A stretch of 64,000 nt of DNA. Origin: Natranaeroarchaeum aerophilus (GTDB lineage Archaea; Halobacteriota; Halobacteria; Halobacteriales; Natronoarchaeaceae). The position numbers were made by a program, and so were the translations under genes. The DNA lies in contig NZ_JAKRVY010000002.1 of NCBI RefSeq assembly GCF_023638055.1, positions 416,124-480,123 on the forward strand, read 5' to 3'. The notes beneath the pieces were generated by a model, which saw only the letters and a list, made by a program, of their open reading frames with translations, was not told where the DNA came from and ran no database searches. Shown piece by piece: positions 56,196 through 64,000 of the stretch (positions are counted from its first letter, which is position 1; every line of letters starts with the position of its first letter).

Positions 56196-57332
56196 TCAGT
56201 CGATATACGCCTCGATCCGCGCCATTGCCGTTTTCAGGTCGTCGAGACCCGTTGCATAGGAGACACGCAGGTGTCCTTTGCCGTCCTCACCGAAGACGTT
56301 CCCCGGGACGGCGGCGACCTGCTGTTCTTCGAGCAGTCCCTCAGCAAACGCTTCGGCGTCGCCACTGGGGACTTCGGGGAAGACGTAGAACGCACCCTCG
56401 GCCTCGAAACAGTCGATCCCCATCTCCTCGAACCGGGAGAGGACGAAGTTCCGGCGTCGATTGTACTGTGCGACCATCTCCTCGACTTCATCGTCACAGC
56501 TCTCCAGTGCTTCCAGTGCGGCGTGCTGGGCAGTCGTCGGGGCGGACAGCATCCCATACTGGTGAATCCGATTCATCGCCCCGATCGCTTCCGGTGGCCC
56601 CATCGCGTAGCCGAGGCGAAGGCCAGTCATCGCGTAGGCCTTCGAGAAGCCGTTGAACACGATGGTACGCTCGCGCATTCCCGGGAGTGTCGCGATCGAG
56701 GTGTGCTCACGGCCGTAGGTAAGCTCCGCGTAGATCTCATCGCTCAGCACGGTCAGATCGTGCTCTCGTGCGAACTCGGCGATCGGTTCCAGATCCGACC
56801 TGGTCATGATCGCCCCGGTCGGGTTGTTGGGGTAACAGAAGAGGATCGCGTCGGCGTGCTGTGCACCGGCCCGCTGAAGCTCTTCGACAGTGAGTTTGAA
56901 CTCGTGGTTGCTGGTCTTGACAGGGAGGGGATCGCCGCCAGCAAACGTGATTCCCGGGGCGTACGAAACGTAGGATGGATCGGGGACGGCAACGGTATCG
57001 CCCGGATCGACGAGCGCGCGGAGCGCCACGTCGACGCCCTCGCTGACACCCGTGGTGACGATGATCTCCTCGTCGGGATCGTACGACAGGTCGTAGCGCT
57101 CGTCGACATGTTCGCCGATCGCTTCCCGAAGCTCTCGTTTCCCACGATTGGCCGTGTAGGAGGTCTCCCCGCGTTCGAGCGACGCGATGGCGGCCTCGCG
57201 GGCCGCCCACGGTGCGGAGAAGTCCGGCTCGCCCACTCCGAGGGAGATGACGTCGTCCATCTCTTCGGCGAGCTCGAAAAAGCGCCGGATACCGGACGGT
57301 GGTACCTGCTGGACGCGCTCGCTGATCTTCAT
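56196..57332 (-). CDS. Class I/II aminotransferase (AspC/AlaT type)
   Basis: A 378-residue PLP aminotransferase of fold type I. SLGVGEPDF, SYTANRGKRELREAI, CYPNNPTGAI and the PLP lysine K231 in NGFSKAYAMTGLRLGY are present, followed by LRVSYATG near the end. Likely an aspartate or branched/aromatic aminotransferase; the exact pair is not decidable. It overlaps the preceding Lrp-type regulator gene by four bases (ATGA), so regulator and enzyme are cotranscribed. Confidence 0.93.
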   Translation of the reverse strand: MKISERVQQVPPSGIRRFFELAEEMDDVISLGVGEPDFSAPWAAREAAIASLERGETSYTANRGKRELREAIGEHVDERYDLSYDPDEEIIVTTGVSEGVDVALRALVDPGDTVAVPDPSYVSYAPGITFAGGDPLPVKTSNHEFKLTVEELQRAGAQHADAILFCYPNNPTGAIMTRSDLEPIAEFAREHDLTVLSDEIYAELTYGREHTSIATLPGMRERTIVFNGFSKAYAMTGLRLGYAMGPPEAIGAMNRIHQYGMLSAPTTAQHAALEALESCDDEVEEMVAQYNRRRNFVLSRFEEMGIDCFEAEGAFYVFPEVPSGDAEAFAEGLLEEQQVAAVPGNVFGEDGKGHLRVSYATGLDDLKTAMARIEAYID

Positions 57333-57814
57333 GGAGAGATCGACAGTCGGTCGTCGTCGTCATCCTCGCTCATCCGGATCCCGCGGTCCTTGTAGGTATC
57401 CATCACGTAGTGGGTCACCGTCTGGGTGATCTCGGGGACCGGAGCGACTTTGTCGCTGATGAACTTCGAGACCTGCTGCATCGACTCGCCCTCGACGACC
57501 ATCTCGAAGTCGTAGTCGCCGCTGACTAGCCGCAGCGTCTTCACTTCGGGGAAACGCGCCAGTCGCTCGGAGATGTCGCTGTAGCTGGTCTCCCGGTCGA
57601 GTGTGACGTTCAATTCTACGGACGCGCGAACACGCTCTTCATCGACCTCGTTCCAGTCGACGACTGCCTGATAACCTCTGATGACTCCCTCGGCTTCGAG
57701 CGATTCGATGGTTGCAACGACCGTTTCTTCGTCGAGGCCGGTCATCCTCGCCAGATCCTCGGTGGAGTACCGTGCATTCTCCAGGAGAAGCTCCAGCAGT
57801 TCGCGCTTGCTCAT
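57329..57814 (-). CDS. Lrp/AsnC family transcriptional regulator
   Basis: A 161-residue Lrp-type regulator starting at ATG 57814. The N-terminal helix-turn-helix (ENARYSTEDLARMTGLDEETVVATIESLE) is followed by VIRGYQAVVDW and the C-terminal RAM/ACT domain (SGDYDFEMVVEGESMQQVSKFI). It probably senses an amino acid and controls the aminotransferase it overlaps, which is inference from the coupling. The C-terminus ends in a run of Asp. Confidence 0.93.
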   Translation of the reverse strand: MSKRELLELLLENARYSTEDLARMTGLDEETVVATIESLEAEGVIRGYQAVVDWNEVDEERVRASVELNVTLDRETSYSDISERLARFPEVKTLRLVSGDYDFEMVVEGESMQQVSKFISDKVAPVPEITQTVTHYVMDTYKDRGIRMSEDDDDDRLSISP

Positions 57815-57881
57815 ACCGTAACGACGCCGTGGCTGGCACAAAAGGGTTTCTCCGCGTGCCGTCGATATCGCCGGACGAGAG

Positions 57882-58028
57882 CTACCAACCGCTGGTCTGA
57901 CACGATTCACAGACCGCGACGCTGGCGCTGATCACCGAGTCGTCCGACGATCCGATCCTGACAGGGGTTACCGGTACGTAGTTCCGACAGTACGCACAGC
58001 GTTCGATGGCATCACTCTTCGATCCCAT
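57882..58028 (-). CDS. Small zinc-finger protein, 48 aa
   Basis: A 48-residue protein with two CxxC pairs: C11-A-Y-C14 and C40-E-S-C43, spaced like the zinc-ribbon microproteins (CPxCG-related) common in haloarchaea. TAAAATT (58061-58067) is about 35 bases before ATG 58028, supporting a leaderless gene. Function unknown; such proteins are often regulators or adaptors. Confidence 0.65.
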   Translation of the reverse strand: MGSKSDAIERCAYCRNYVPVTPVRIGSSDDSVISASVAVCESCQTSGW

Positions 58029-58201
58029 ACCGATTAGTCGTTGGTTATCACCGGGTTAGTTAAAATTCGTGTATAGTTTCTAATACAATATTGCTCCGAA
58101 CAACGTCGGACAGTACCCGACAGAAGACCTGTTCGATCGAATAGAACTCGCTGTCGAACGGAAGCGAAACGCCCTAACAGCCCTCGCGCCACTGCTGTGG
58201 T

Positions 58202-58744
58202 ATGCAAGATGATTCCGAGGTCGCTGTCCTCAGACTCGGCCATCGCCCCGGTCGGGACAACCGGATGACGACACACGTCGGCCTGACCGCCCGCGCGCTC
58301 GGGGCCGACCGCGTGATCCTCGACGGTGCGTCCGGACCAGCCGAGACCATCGAGGACATCACCGAACGCTTCGGTGGCCCCTTCGAGGTCGAGGTGACGG
58401 GGAGTCCAAAGGGCGTACTCCGGAACTGGGAGGGCGTCGTCGTCCACCTGACGATGTATGGCGAGCGCGTCCAGGACGTCGAAGCGGAGATCAGGGAGCG
58501 CCACGCGTCGGGCGAGCCGGTCCTGGTCGTCGTCGGCGCCGAGAAGGTTTCGTTCGACGTCTACGAGGCGGCCGACTGGAACGTCGGCGTGACGAACCAG
58601 CCACACTCGGAGGTTGCCGGACTCGCCGTCTTCCTCGACCGGCTGTTCGAGGGGCGCGAACTCGACCGCGAATGGGAAGACGCCGACCAGCACGTCGTAC
58701 CGATGCCAACTGGCAAAAAGGTCGTCCCGACCGAGGAAGAGTAG
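58202..58744 (+). CDS. trm56: tRNA (cytidine(56)-2'-O)-methyltransferase
   Basis: A 180-residue SPOUT-class enzyme of the archaeal Trm56 family. VAVLRLGHRPGRDNRMTTHVGLTARALGA near the N-terminus and the deep-knot SAM segment VVVGAEKVSFDVYEAADWNVGVTNQPHSEVAGLAVFLDRL near the C-terminus are the signatures. It methylates C56 in the T loop of archaeal tRNAs. Confidence 0.96.
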   Translation: MQDDSEVAVLRLGHRPGRDNRMTTHVGLTARALGADRVILDGASGPAETIEDITERFGGPFEVEVTGSPKGVLRNWEGVVVHLTMYGERVQDVEAEIRERHASGEPVLVVVGAEKVSFDVYEAADWNVGVTNQPHSEVAGLAVFLDRLFEGRELDREWEDADQHVVPMPTGKKVVPTEEE

Positions 58745-58775
58745 CACTTTTGCAGGCGGGCGAGACAGAGTCGAT

Positions 58776-58991
58776 ATGTCACTCGCACTCGCCATCGTCG
58801 GACTCGTACTGATGGTGATGGGGATCTCCGGATTTTATTCGCCCGAGGGGATGGTAAAAGCGCAGGAACGATATCCGATCGGGCCGACCGACGCCATCGA
58901 CTCGGAGATGCGATATCACGTCACCAGATTCGCAGCATTGGTCGTCACCGGGATCGGTGCGGTGCTGGTCATCCTTGCGTATCTCCGGTAG
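58776..58991 (+). CDS. Small two-helix membrane protein
   Basis: A 71-residue protein starting at ATG 58776 with hydrophobic segments at about 3-18 and 50-68, and a polar middle (MVKAQERYPIGPTD). It follows trm56 by 31 bases. It resembles short bacterial/archaeal DUF6199-like membrane proteins but I cannot confirm that. Function unknown. Confidence 0.7.
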   Translation: MSLALAIVGLVLMVMGISGFYSPEGMVKAQERYPIGPTDAIDSEMRYHVTRFAALVVTGIGAVLVILAYLR

Positions 58992-59050
58992 AGGACGCCC
59001 CTGTCGTGAGCACCCGAATCATTAATCATTTTCGCTGATAATAGCTAGCT

Positions 59051-60751
59051 ATGTACGACGAGGAGGATCTGGCGTCGATCCGCGAGTCCCGTGAGGAGTG
59101 GGAGCGAGAGCGTCTCGATCCGGTGCTGGATCGGTACGGTGAGCGCCAGGAGCGCTTTGCGACCGTTTCGAACCACGAGGTCGACCGGCTGTATACGCCC
59201 GAGGACGTCGCTGACCTCGACTACGAGGCCCATCTCGGCTTCCCCGGGGAGGAGCCGTTTACTCGTGGGGTCTATCCGACGATGTACCGGGGACGTACGT
59301 GGACGATGCGCCAGTTCGCGGGCTTTGGTACCGCCGAGGAGACCAACGAGCGGTTTCACTACCTGATCGACGAAGGCCAGACGGGCCTCTCGACCGCCTT
59401 CGACATGCCGACGCTGATGGGGAAGGATTCGGACGACGACCTCACCGACGGCGAAGTCGGCAAGGAGGGCGTCGCCGTCGACACATTGCGGGACATGGAG
59501 ATCCTGTTCGACGGGATCGACCTTGCGGAGGTATCGACGAGTTTCACGATCAACCCCTCCGCACCGGTGATTTACGCGATGTACGTCGCGCTCGCGGACC
59601 AGCGTGGCGTGCCTCGCGAGAAGCTCCGGGGAACGCTCCAGAACGATATGCTCAAGGAATTTATCGCACAGAAAGAATGGGTGATCCCGCCGGAGCCGTC
59701 GCTGGATCTCGTGACTGACGTCCTCGAGTTCGCCGTCAGCGAGACGCCGAAGTTCAAACCCGTCTCGATATCGGGCTATCATATTCGCGAGGCAGGCTCG
59801 ACCGCCGTTCAGGAACTCGCGTTTACGCTCGCCAACGGCTTTGCCTACGTCGAGGACGGCCTCGACAGGGGGCTGGACGTCGACGAGTTCGGGCCGCAGC
59901 TTTCTTTCTTTTTCAATTGCCACAACGCTTTCTTCGAGGAGGTCGCAAAGTTCCGCGCGTCTCGCCGGATCTACGCACGACTGATGGACGAATGGTATGA
60001 CGCTGAGACCGACGGGGCGAAACAGCTGAAGTTCCACACACAGACCGCCGGGCAGTCACTGACCGCCCAGCAGCCGCTGAACAACGTGGTTCGGGTGACG
60101 ATTCAGGCGCTGGCTGGGGTGATGGGCGGCACCCAGAGCCTGCACACCAACAGCTACGACGAGGCGCTTGCACTGCCCAGCGAGGATGCCGTGCGGGTTG
60201 CCCTGCGGACCCAGCAGATCATCGCAGAGGAGTCCGGCGTGGCAGATATCATCGACCCGCTGGGCGGAAGCTTTGCCGTCGAGGCGCTGACCGACGAGGT
60301 CGAGGCGGAGACGATGGCGTATCTCGAAGAGATACGGGAGATGGGCGACGGCTCGATGCGGGCAGGCGTCCTGCACGGGATCGACCAGTGGTATTTCCAC
60401 CGCGAGATTCAGGATGCCGCCTACGAGTATCAGGAGCGAGTCGAGCGCGAAGCCGAGACGGTTGTCGGCGTCAACGCCTACAAGGTCGACGAGGAGACCG
60501 AACCGGAGATCCTTTCGGTCGACGAGGGAGTCCAAGAGCGCCAGCGCAGCAGGCTTGCGGACGTCAGGGACGAGCGAGACGATGCCGCCGTGGCAGACGC
60601 GCTCGACGATCTGCAATCCGCCATCGAGTCCGGGGAGAACACGATGCCCGCCATCCTCCGTGCGGTGAAGGTCTATGCCACGATGGGCGAGATCATGACC
60701 GTCTTCGAGGAGGAGTACGGATCCTACACCGAACAGATCGCCCCGACCTGA
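59051..60751 (+). CDS. mutA: Methylmalonyl-CoA mutase large-subunit catalytic domain
   Basis: A 566-residue MCM catalytic alpha subunit (TIM-barrel). YPTMYRGRTWTMRQFAGFGTAEETNERFHYLI, STAFDMPTLMGKDSDD, SISGYHIREAGST and the LPLGG-like DPLGGSFAVEALT segment are present, as is TQTAGQSLTAQQPLNNVVR. There is no B12-binding domain; in archaea it is a separate gene, which is not in this window. With the pcc genes it completes propionyl-CoA to succinyl-CoA conversion. TTAATCATTT precedes ATG 59051 at leaderless distance. Confidence 0.96.
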   Translation: MYDEEDLASIRESREEWERERLDPVLDRYGERQERFATVSNHEVDRLYTPEDVADLDYEAHLGFPGEEPFTRGVYPTMYRGRTWTMRQFAGFGTAEETNERFHYLIDEGQTGLSTAFDMPTLMGKDSDDDLTDGEVGKEGVAVDTLRDMEILFDGIDLAEVSTSFTINPSAPVIYAMYVALADQRGVPREKLRGTLQNDMLKEFIAQKEWVIPPEPSLDLVTDVLEFAVSETPKFKPVSISGYHIREAGSTAVQELAFTLANGFAYVEDGLDRGLDVDEFGPQLSFFFNCHNAFFEEVAKFRASRRIYARLMDEWYDAETDGAKQLKFHTQTAGQSLTAQQPLNNVVRVTIQALAGVMGGTQSLHTNSYDEALALPSEDAVRVALRTQQIIAEESGVADIIDPLGGSFAVEALTDEVEAETMAYLEEIREMGDGSMRAGVLHGIDQWYFHREIQDAAYEYQERVEREAETVVGVNAYKVDEETEPEILSVDEGVQERQRSRLADVRDERDDAAVADALDDLQSAIESGENTMPAILRAVKVYATMGEIMTVFEEEYGSYTEQIAPT

Positions 60752-60817
60752 TCCGCGACGGGTCGGCGCTCTCGGGGGAATGTTTATTCCGTCGTGGGCT
60801 GCATGTCATCATGAAAC

Positions 60818-62794
60818 ATGACGGACGAGCCAGACGTCGAACTGGAGGCCCGACTCGAAGAGCAGGAGCGGTTCGAGCCGCCCGAAGCGTTCGTCGAGCA
60901 GGCGAACGTCTCCGATCCCGAGATCTACGAGGAGTTCGAGGAGGAGTGGCCCGACTGCTGGGAACGGGCCGCAGATCTGCTTGACTGGGACGAAGACTAC
61001 GACGACGTGCTCGTTGACGAGGAGGCACCCTTCTACGAGTGGTTTGTCGGCGGCGAACTGAACGCGGCGTACAACTGCGTCGACCGCCACGTCGAGTCGG
61101 GTCGGAAGAACCATGCGGCGATCAAGTGGGAGGGCGAAGGCGGCGAGACACGCACCTACACCTATCAGGATCTCTACCGCGAGGTAAACGAGTTCGCGGC
61201 CGCCCTCCGAGACCTCGGCGTCGAGGAGGACGACGTCGTCACGCTATACATGCCGATGATCCCCGAGCTACCGATCGCGATGCTTGCCTGCGCGCGTATC
61301 GGCGCTCCACACTCCGTCGTCTTCGCAGGCTTTTCGGCGGACGCACTCGCAACGCGGATGAACTCGGCAGATTCGGAGTATCTGGTCACGTGTGACGGCT
61401 ACTACCGCCGGGGTGACGCACTGAATCACAAACAGAAAGCCGACAAGGGGCTCCGAAGCGTCGACGCAGATGTCGAGACCGTGGTCGTCGACCGGCTCGG
61501 CGACGAGTTGACCCATTTCCTGGGAGAGCGAGCCCACGACTACGACGAACTGGTCGGCGAGCAGTCGGGTGAACGCGTCGAGCCGGTTTCCCGCGACGCC
61601 GAGGACATGCTCTTTCTCATGTATACCTCGGGGACGACCGGGAAGCCAAAGGGGGTCAAACACACGACCGGCGGCTACCTCTCCTATGCGGCGTGGACGT
61701 CCCACTCTGTCCTCGATATCAAGCCCGAGGACAGCTACTGGTGTGCGGCCGACATCGGCTGGATTACCGGCCACTCCTACATCGTCTACGGCCCGCTCGC
61801 GCTCGGAACGACGACCGTGATGTACGAGGGGACGCCCGATCACCCCGAGAAAGACCGGCTCTGGAAGCTGGTCGAGAAGTACGCCGTCGACATCTTCTAC
61901 ACCGCGCCCACGGCGATCCGCTCGTTCATGAAATGGGGCACGGAGTATCCTGCCAGCAAAGACCTCTCAAGTCTCCGATTGCTCGGGACGGTCGGTGAGC
62001 CGATCAACCCGCGGGCGTGGAAGTGGTACTACAAACATATCGGCGACGAGTCCTGTCCGGTCGTCGACACCTGGTGGCAAACCGAAACGGGTGGGATGAT
62101 GATCACCACGCTGCCGGGGATCGGGACGATGAAGCCCGGCTCTGCCGGTCCGGCGCTTCCTGGCATCGACGCCGAGATCGTCGATACGGCCGGCGAAGCG
62201 GTCAGTCCGGGTGACGCGGGCTACCTGACGATCAACAACCCCTGGCCGGGCATGCTCCGGACGCTTTACGATAACGACGAACGGTTCATCAACGAGTACT
62301 GGCGTGAGTACTCCGATTCCGACGCCGACGAGTGGGTCTACTTCCCGGAGGACGGCGCGACGATCGACGAGGACGAGTACATTACCGTTCTGGGCCGCGT
62401 CGACGACGTGATCAACGTCTCCGGGCATCGTCTCGGTACTATGGAGATCGAAAGCGCCATCGTCGGCGTCCCCGGCGTCGCGGAAGCCGCGGTGGTCGGT
62501 GGCTCCCACGAGGTCAAAGGCGAGGCCGTCTACGCCTACGTCATCACCGAGGACGGTACCGAGGGCGACGAGCAACTGTACGATCGGATCATCGAGAACG
62601 TAGAGCAGGCGATCGGTCCGTTCGCCCGCCCCGAGGAGATCATCTTCACGCCCGAACTCCCCAAAACCCGCTCGGGCAAGATCATGCGCCGCCTGCTCGA
62701 AGACATCGCCAACGGCGATGAACTGGGCAACACGTCGACGCTCAGAAACCCCGAAATCGTAGAGGTGATTCAGGCACAGGTCAGCGCGGACTAG
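60818..62794 (+). CDS. acs: Acetyl-CoA synthetase
   Basis: A 658-residue AMP-forming acetyl-CoA synthetase. The A3 motif YTSGTTGKPKG near 270, the WWQTETGG segment near 420, and the PKTRSGKIMRRLL segment near the C-terminus with the acetylatable lysine are all present. It activates acetate, possibly also propionate, to the CoA thioester. TGTTTATTCC near 60781 is its TATA element. It starts 66 bases after the mutase gene. Confidence 0.96.
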   Translation: MTDEPDVELEARLEEQERFEPPEAFVEQANVSDPEIYEEFEEEWPDCWERAADLLDWDEDYDDVLVDEEAPFYEWFVGGELNAAYNCVDRHVESGRKNHAAIKWEGEGGETRTYTYQDLYREVNEFAAALRDLGVEEDDVVTLYMPMIPELPIAMLACARIGAPHSVVFAGFSADALATRMNSADSEYLVTCDGYYRRGDALNHKQKADKGLRSVDADVETVVVDRLGDELTHFLGERAHDYDELVGEQSGERVEPVSRDAEDMLFLMYTSGTTGKPKGVKHTTGGYLSYAAWTSHSVLDIKPEDSYWCAADIGWITGHSYIVYGPLALGTTTVMYEGTPDHPEKDRLWKLVEKYAVDIFYTAPTAIRSFMKWGTEYPASKDLSSLRLLGTVGEPINPRAWKWYYKHIGDESCPVVDTWWQTETGGMMITTLPGIGTMKPGSAGPALPGIDAEIVDTAGEAVSPGDAGYLTINNPWPGMLRTLYDNDERFINEYWREYSDSDADEWVYFPEDGATIDEDEYITVLGRVDDVINVSGHRLGTMEIESAIVGVPGVAEAAVVGGSHEVKGEAVYAYVITEDGTEGDEQLYDRIIENVEQAIGPFARPEEIIFTPELPKTRSGKIMRRLLEDIANGDELGNTSTLRNPEIVEVIQAQVSAD

Positions 62795-62799
62795 CGCTG

Positions 62800-63126
62800 C
62801 TAGTCGTCTTTTCCGAGACCGTAATACCGGATTGCCAGCAGCGGGATGCCGAGTAGCGTACCGACCGTGACTGCCCCGTAGAGCCCCAGTCCGAGGGCGG
62901 TCGGCGGCATCTCGATGAATCCATACAGCGCAACCGTATCCAGATCATCGGCGAGGATGACCGAGAGCACGACACCCATGAACGCGGCGATCCCGACGAG
63001 AATGGCATACAGTATCAACACCGCCTGCTGGCCGGTGAGATCCGCGGAGGCGTCAGCACCCTCGAACGTCGTTTCGTTGTCCGTCACAGTCGCTGGTTGG
63101 AGTGGTAAACGATTAGGCTTTTCCAC
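62800..63126 (-). CDS. Haloarchaeal membrane protein, two to three TM segments
   Basis: A 108-residue protein. A polar, acidic N-terminus (about 1-32) is followed by hydrophobic helices at about 33-58 and 73-102. The motif GIAAFMGVVLSVILADD and the ending LAIRYYGLGKDD resemble short haloarchaeal membrane proteins (DUF7520-like, not certain). It is convergent with acs, 5 bases from its stop, and divergent from a 28-aa frame. Confidence 0.72.
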   Translation of the reverse strand: MEKPNRLPLQPATVTDNETTFEGADASADLTGQQAVLILYAILVGIAAFMGVVLSVILADDLDTVALYGFIEMPPTALGLGLYGAVTVGTLLGIPLLAIRYYGLGKDD

Positions 63127-63147
63127 TTCCCCTGCTTATTGAGGGGT

Positions 63148-63234
63148 ATGACACAAAAAGAACTGCTCGGGCTGATCTTGACTACGGTTGCCCTGATGAT
63201 GTTCTCGACCGGTTTCGTTATCGCGCTGAGCTGA
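63148..63234 (+). CDS. Possible 28-aa single-helix membrane microprotein
   Basis: A 28-residue frame starting at ATG 63148: a short polar N-terminus (MTQKELL) then one hydrophobic helix (GLILTTVALMMFSTGFVIALS). It is divergent from the 108-residue membrane protein with 21 bases between starts, and GAGGGG is six bases upstream. Similar short single-helix peptides are common beside membrane genes in haloarchaea. Confidence 0.5.
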   Translation: MTQKELLGLILTTVALMMFSTGFVIALS

Positions 63235-63436
63235 GCCGTTCGCCGGCACACTGCGCCGGATTGACGGTCGTACTGTACTCTTTGGCGCTGTTCTCCAGTA
63301 GTTGGCAATACGGTTTCTGTATTCAGTTCCGAAATCGAAACAGGTAGAGATCAGCTATTTTCTCTGGAAAGAACACACAACAGCGTTCGAATGTGTGCAA
63401 TCGGTCGCCACGACAGCCTCCAGACCACGTCCAGTA

Positions 63437-63586
63437 TCGTATCTCGCGGATGTCGGCTACGAGATGGCGGCTGCCACCAACGTCATCGACGACGCCGTCC
63501 CTGGCTACGGCGGTCGCTTCGATCCAGAGACTACCTCAGCCGAGTTACGCCCCGTACTCGAAGACCTACTCGCGGCTGGACTCACT
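63437..63586 (+). pseudogene. Possible 3' remnant of a haloarchaeal gene
   Basis: About 50 codons (SYLADVGYEMAAATNVID... DPETTSAELRPVLEDLLAAGLT) read like the C-terminal part of a normal acidic haloarchaeal protein. The same frame upstream and downstream turns into Ser/Arg-rich non-coding-like sequence. No matching family is recognised. It may be a truncated gene left by an insertion or deletion. Confidence 0.35.
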
Positions 63587-63593
63587 CAGCTTC

Positions 63594-63681
63594 GCTCCGC
63601 TCCTTGCTTCGAATCCGCTGGACATGTTCGCCGCTCGCGGGTTTGCTCGCAGCAGAAGTAGTCCCGGGCGGATATCGAACC
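63594..63681. repeat. Direct repeat copy 1 with tRNA-3'-end-like core
   Basis: An 88-base block repeated almost exactly at 63801-63880 (two mismatches over 80 bases). Its right part, AGTAGTCCCGGGCGGAT followed by ATCGAACC, is repeated a third time at 63751-63784. On the minus strand it reads as a T-loop-like GGTTCGAT followed by CCGCCC and the acceptor-like GGGACT, resembling the 3' end of a tRNA gene without its 5' partner. Confidence 0.7.
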
Positions 63682-63750
63682 ACGAGGACTCGAATCCTCT
63701 CGTCCTCTGATCTCGAATCCTTGAGGATACCTGCTGCTCACGACGTTGTT

Positions 63751-63784
63751 CGCAGCAGAAGTAGTCCCGGGCGGATATCGAACC
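63751..63784. repeat. Direct repeat copy 2 (core only)
   Basis: A 34-base copy of the right part of the 63594-63681 repeat, starting CGCAGCAGAAGTAGTCCCGG and ending at ATCGAACC. It lacks the left 54 bases found in the other two copies. Confidence 0.7.
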
Positions 63785-63800
63785 CCAGTCACTCCGCTTT

Positions 63801-63880
63801 GCTCCGCTCCTTGCTTCGAATCCGCTGGACATATTCGCCGCTCGCGGGTTTGCTCGCGGCAGAAGTAGTCCCGGGCGGAT
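63801..63880. repeat. Direct repeat copy 3
   Basis: An 80-base copy of the 63594-63681 block with two substitutions (near 63833 and 63859). After GGCGGAT the sequence diverges (TCCCTC instead of ATCGAACC), so copy 3 has lost the T-loop-like end. Confidence 0.7.
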
Positions 63881-64000
63881 TCCCTCTAAAAAGGTATTAA
63901 TCCTTTCAACCCGTGCGTCTATCTATCATGGGAAATCTAAATGACCGGCTCTGGTGAATCACTAGACAGCACCGGAACGAACCGTCAGAACTAGGAAGTT

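Larger units (their letters stand above)
63235..64000. other. Gene-free tail with repeats and gene remnant
   Basis: No intact gene is supportable. The right half holds direct repeats (listed separately). Translations across the repeats (with SPGRIS/VVPGGF and RSLLRIRW peptides) look like readthrough of tRNA-type sequence. At 63437-63586 one frame has haloarchaeal composition. Confidence 0.6.

Noticed and set aside
63594..63880. Intact tRNA gene
   Set aside because: Only the T-arm/acceptor-like 3' part is seen; no 5' acceptor, D-arm or anticodon arm matches.
63917..63992. Short frames at the right edge
   Set aside because: 9 and 17 codons, no coding features; possibly the start of something beyond the window.

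Overview
The window reads as chromosomal DNA of a haloarchaeon (class Halobacteria). The evidence is high GC, strongly acidic proteins, leaderless genes with an A/T-rich TATA element about 28-36 bases before the start codon, some genes with GGAGGTGA ribosome-binding sites, archaeal ribosomal proteins (uL11, uL1, uL10, uL12/P1), Trm56, a HalX response regulator, an HTH-ThiN regulator and many small Cys-rich or membrane microproteins. The genus cannot be fixed from sequence alone.

Layout. 1-9.8 kb: the 3' part of spoVR, a COG0523/CobW GTPase with a small helical-repeat protein, two convergent paralogous FAD proteins, a rhodanese/MBL sulfur enzyme, YjbQ, two small membrane proteins, a glycerophosphodiesterase and an SDR. 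9.9-18 kb: an SNF-type symporter, an acyl-CoA (propionyl-CoA) carboxylase cluster pccB-pccX-(cysK)-pccA, then a compact Sco / TlpA-like / CcdA thiol-redox operon. 18-30.5 kb: a Na+/Ca2+ exchanger, a 1009-residue FAD/Fe-S oxidase, HEWD protein, CutA, rpl11, a DCC protein, a PQQ-propeller lipoprotein, amphi-Trp protein, the rpl1-rpl10-rpl12 operon with a structured leader, folD and small genes. 30.5-33.8 kb: a gene-free tract with 23-bp tandem repeats, an orphan Eco57I-type methyltransferase and a structured candidate ncRNA.

33.8-48.2 kb is a urea and nickel block. It holds ureBCAGDEF, a cluster-A-I type metal-binding lipoprotein and permease (no ATPase beside them), a divergent NikR with all four nickel ligands, and a complete urtABCDE urea ABC transporter. 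A GTATTA-N16-TAATAC inverted repeat sits between nikR and the metal-binding protein gene and has the same architecture as the E. coli NikR operator. Urea import, nickel supply, enzyme and chaperones are therefore all together.

48.2-63.2 kb: proA, proB and proC (transcribed as proCBA), purL, a HalX response regulator, ThiR, an atypical SDR, an aminotransferase with an Lrp regulator, a zinc-finger microprotein, trm56, methylmalonyl-CoA mutase large subunit and acetyl-CoA synthetase. The pcc genes, the mutase and acs together suggest propionate/acetate assimilation. The last 750 bases carry no intact gene but do contain direct repeats with a tRNA-3'-end-like core, which look like a degraded integration site.
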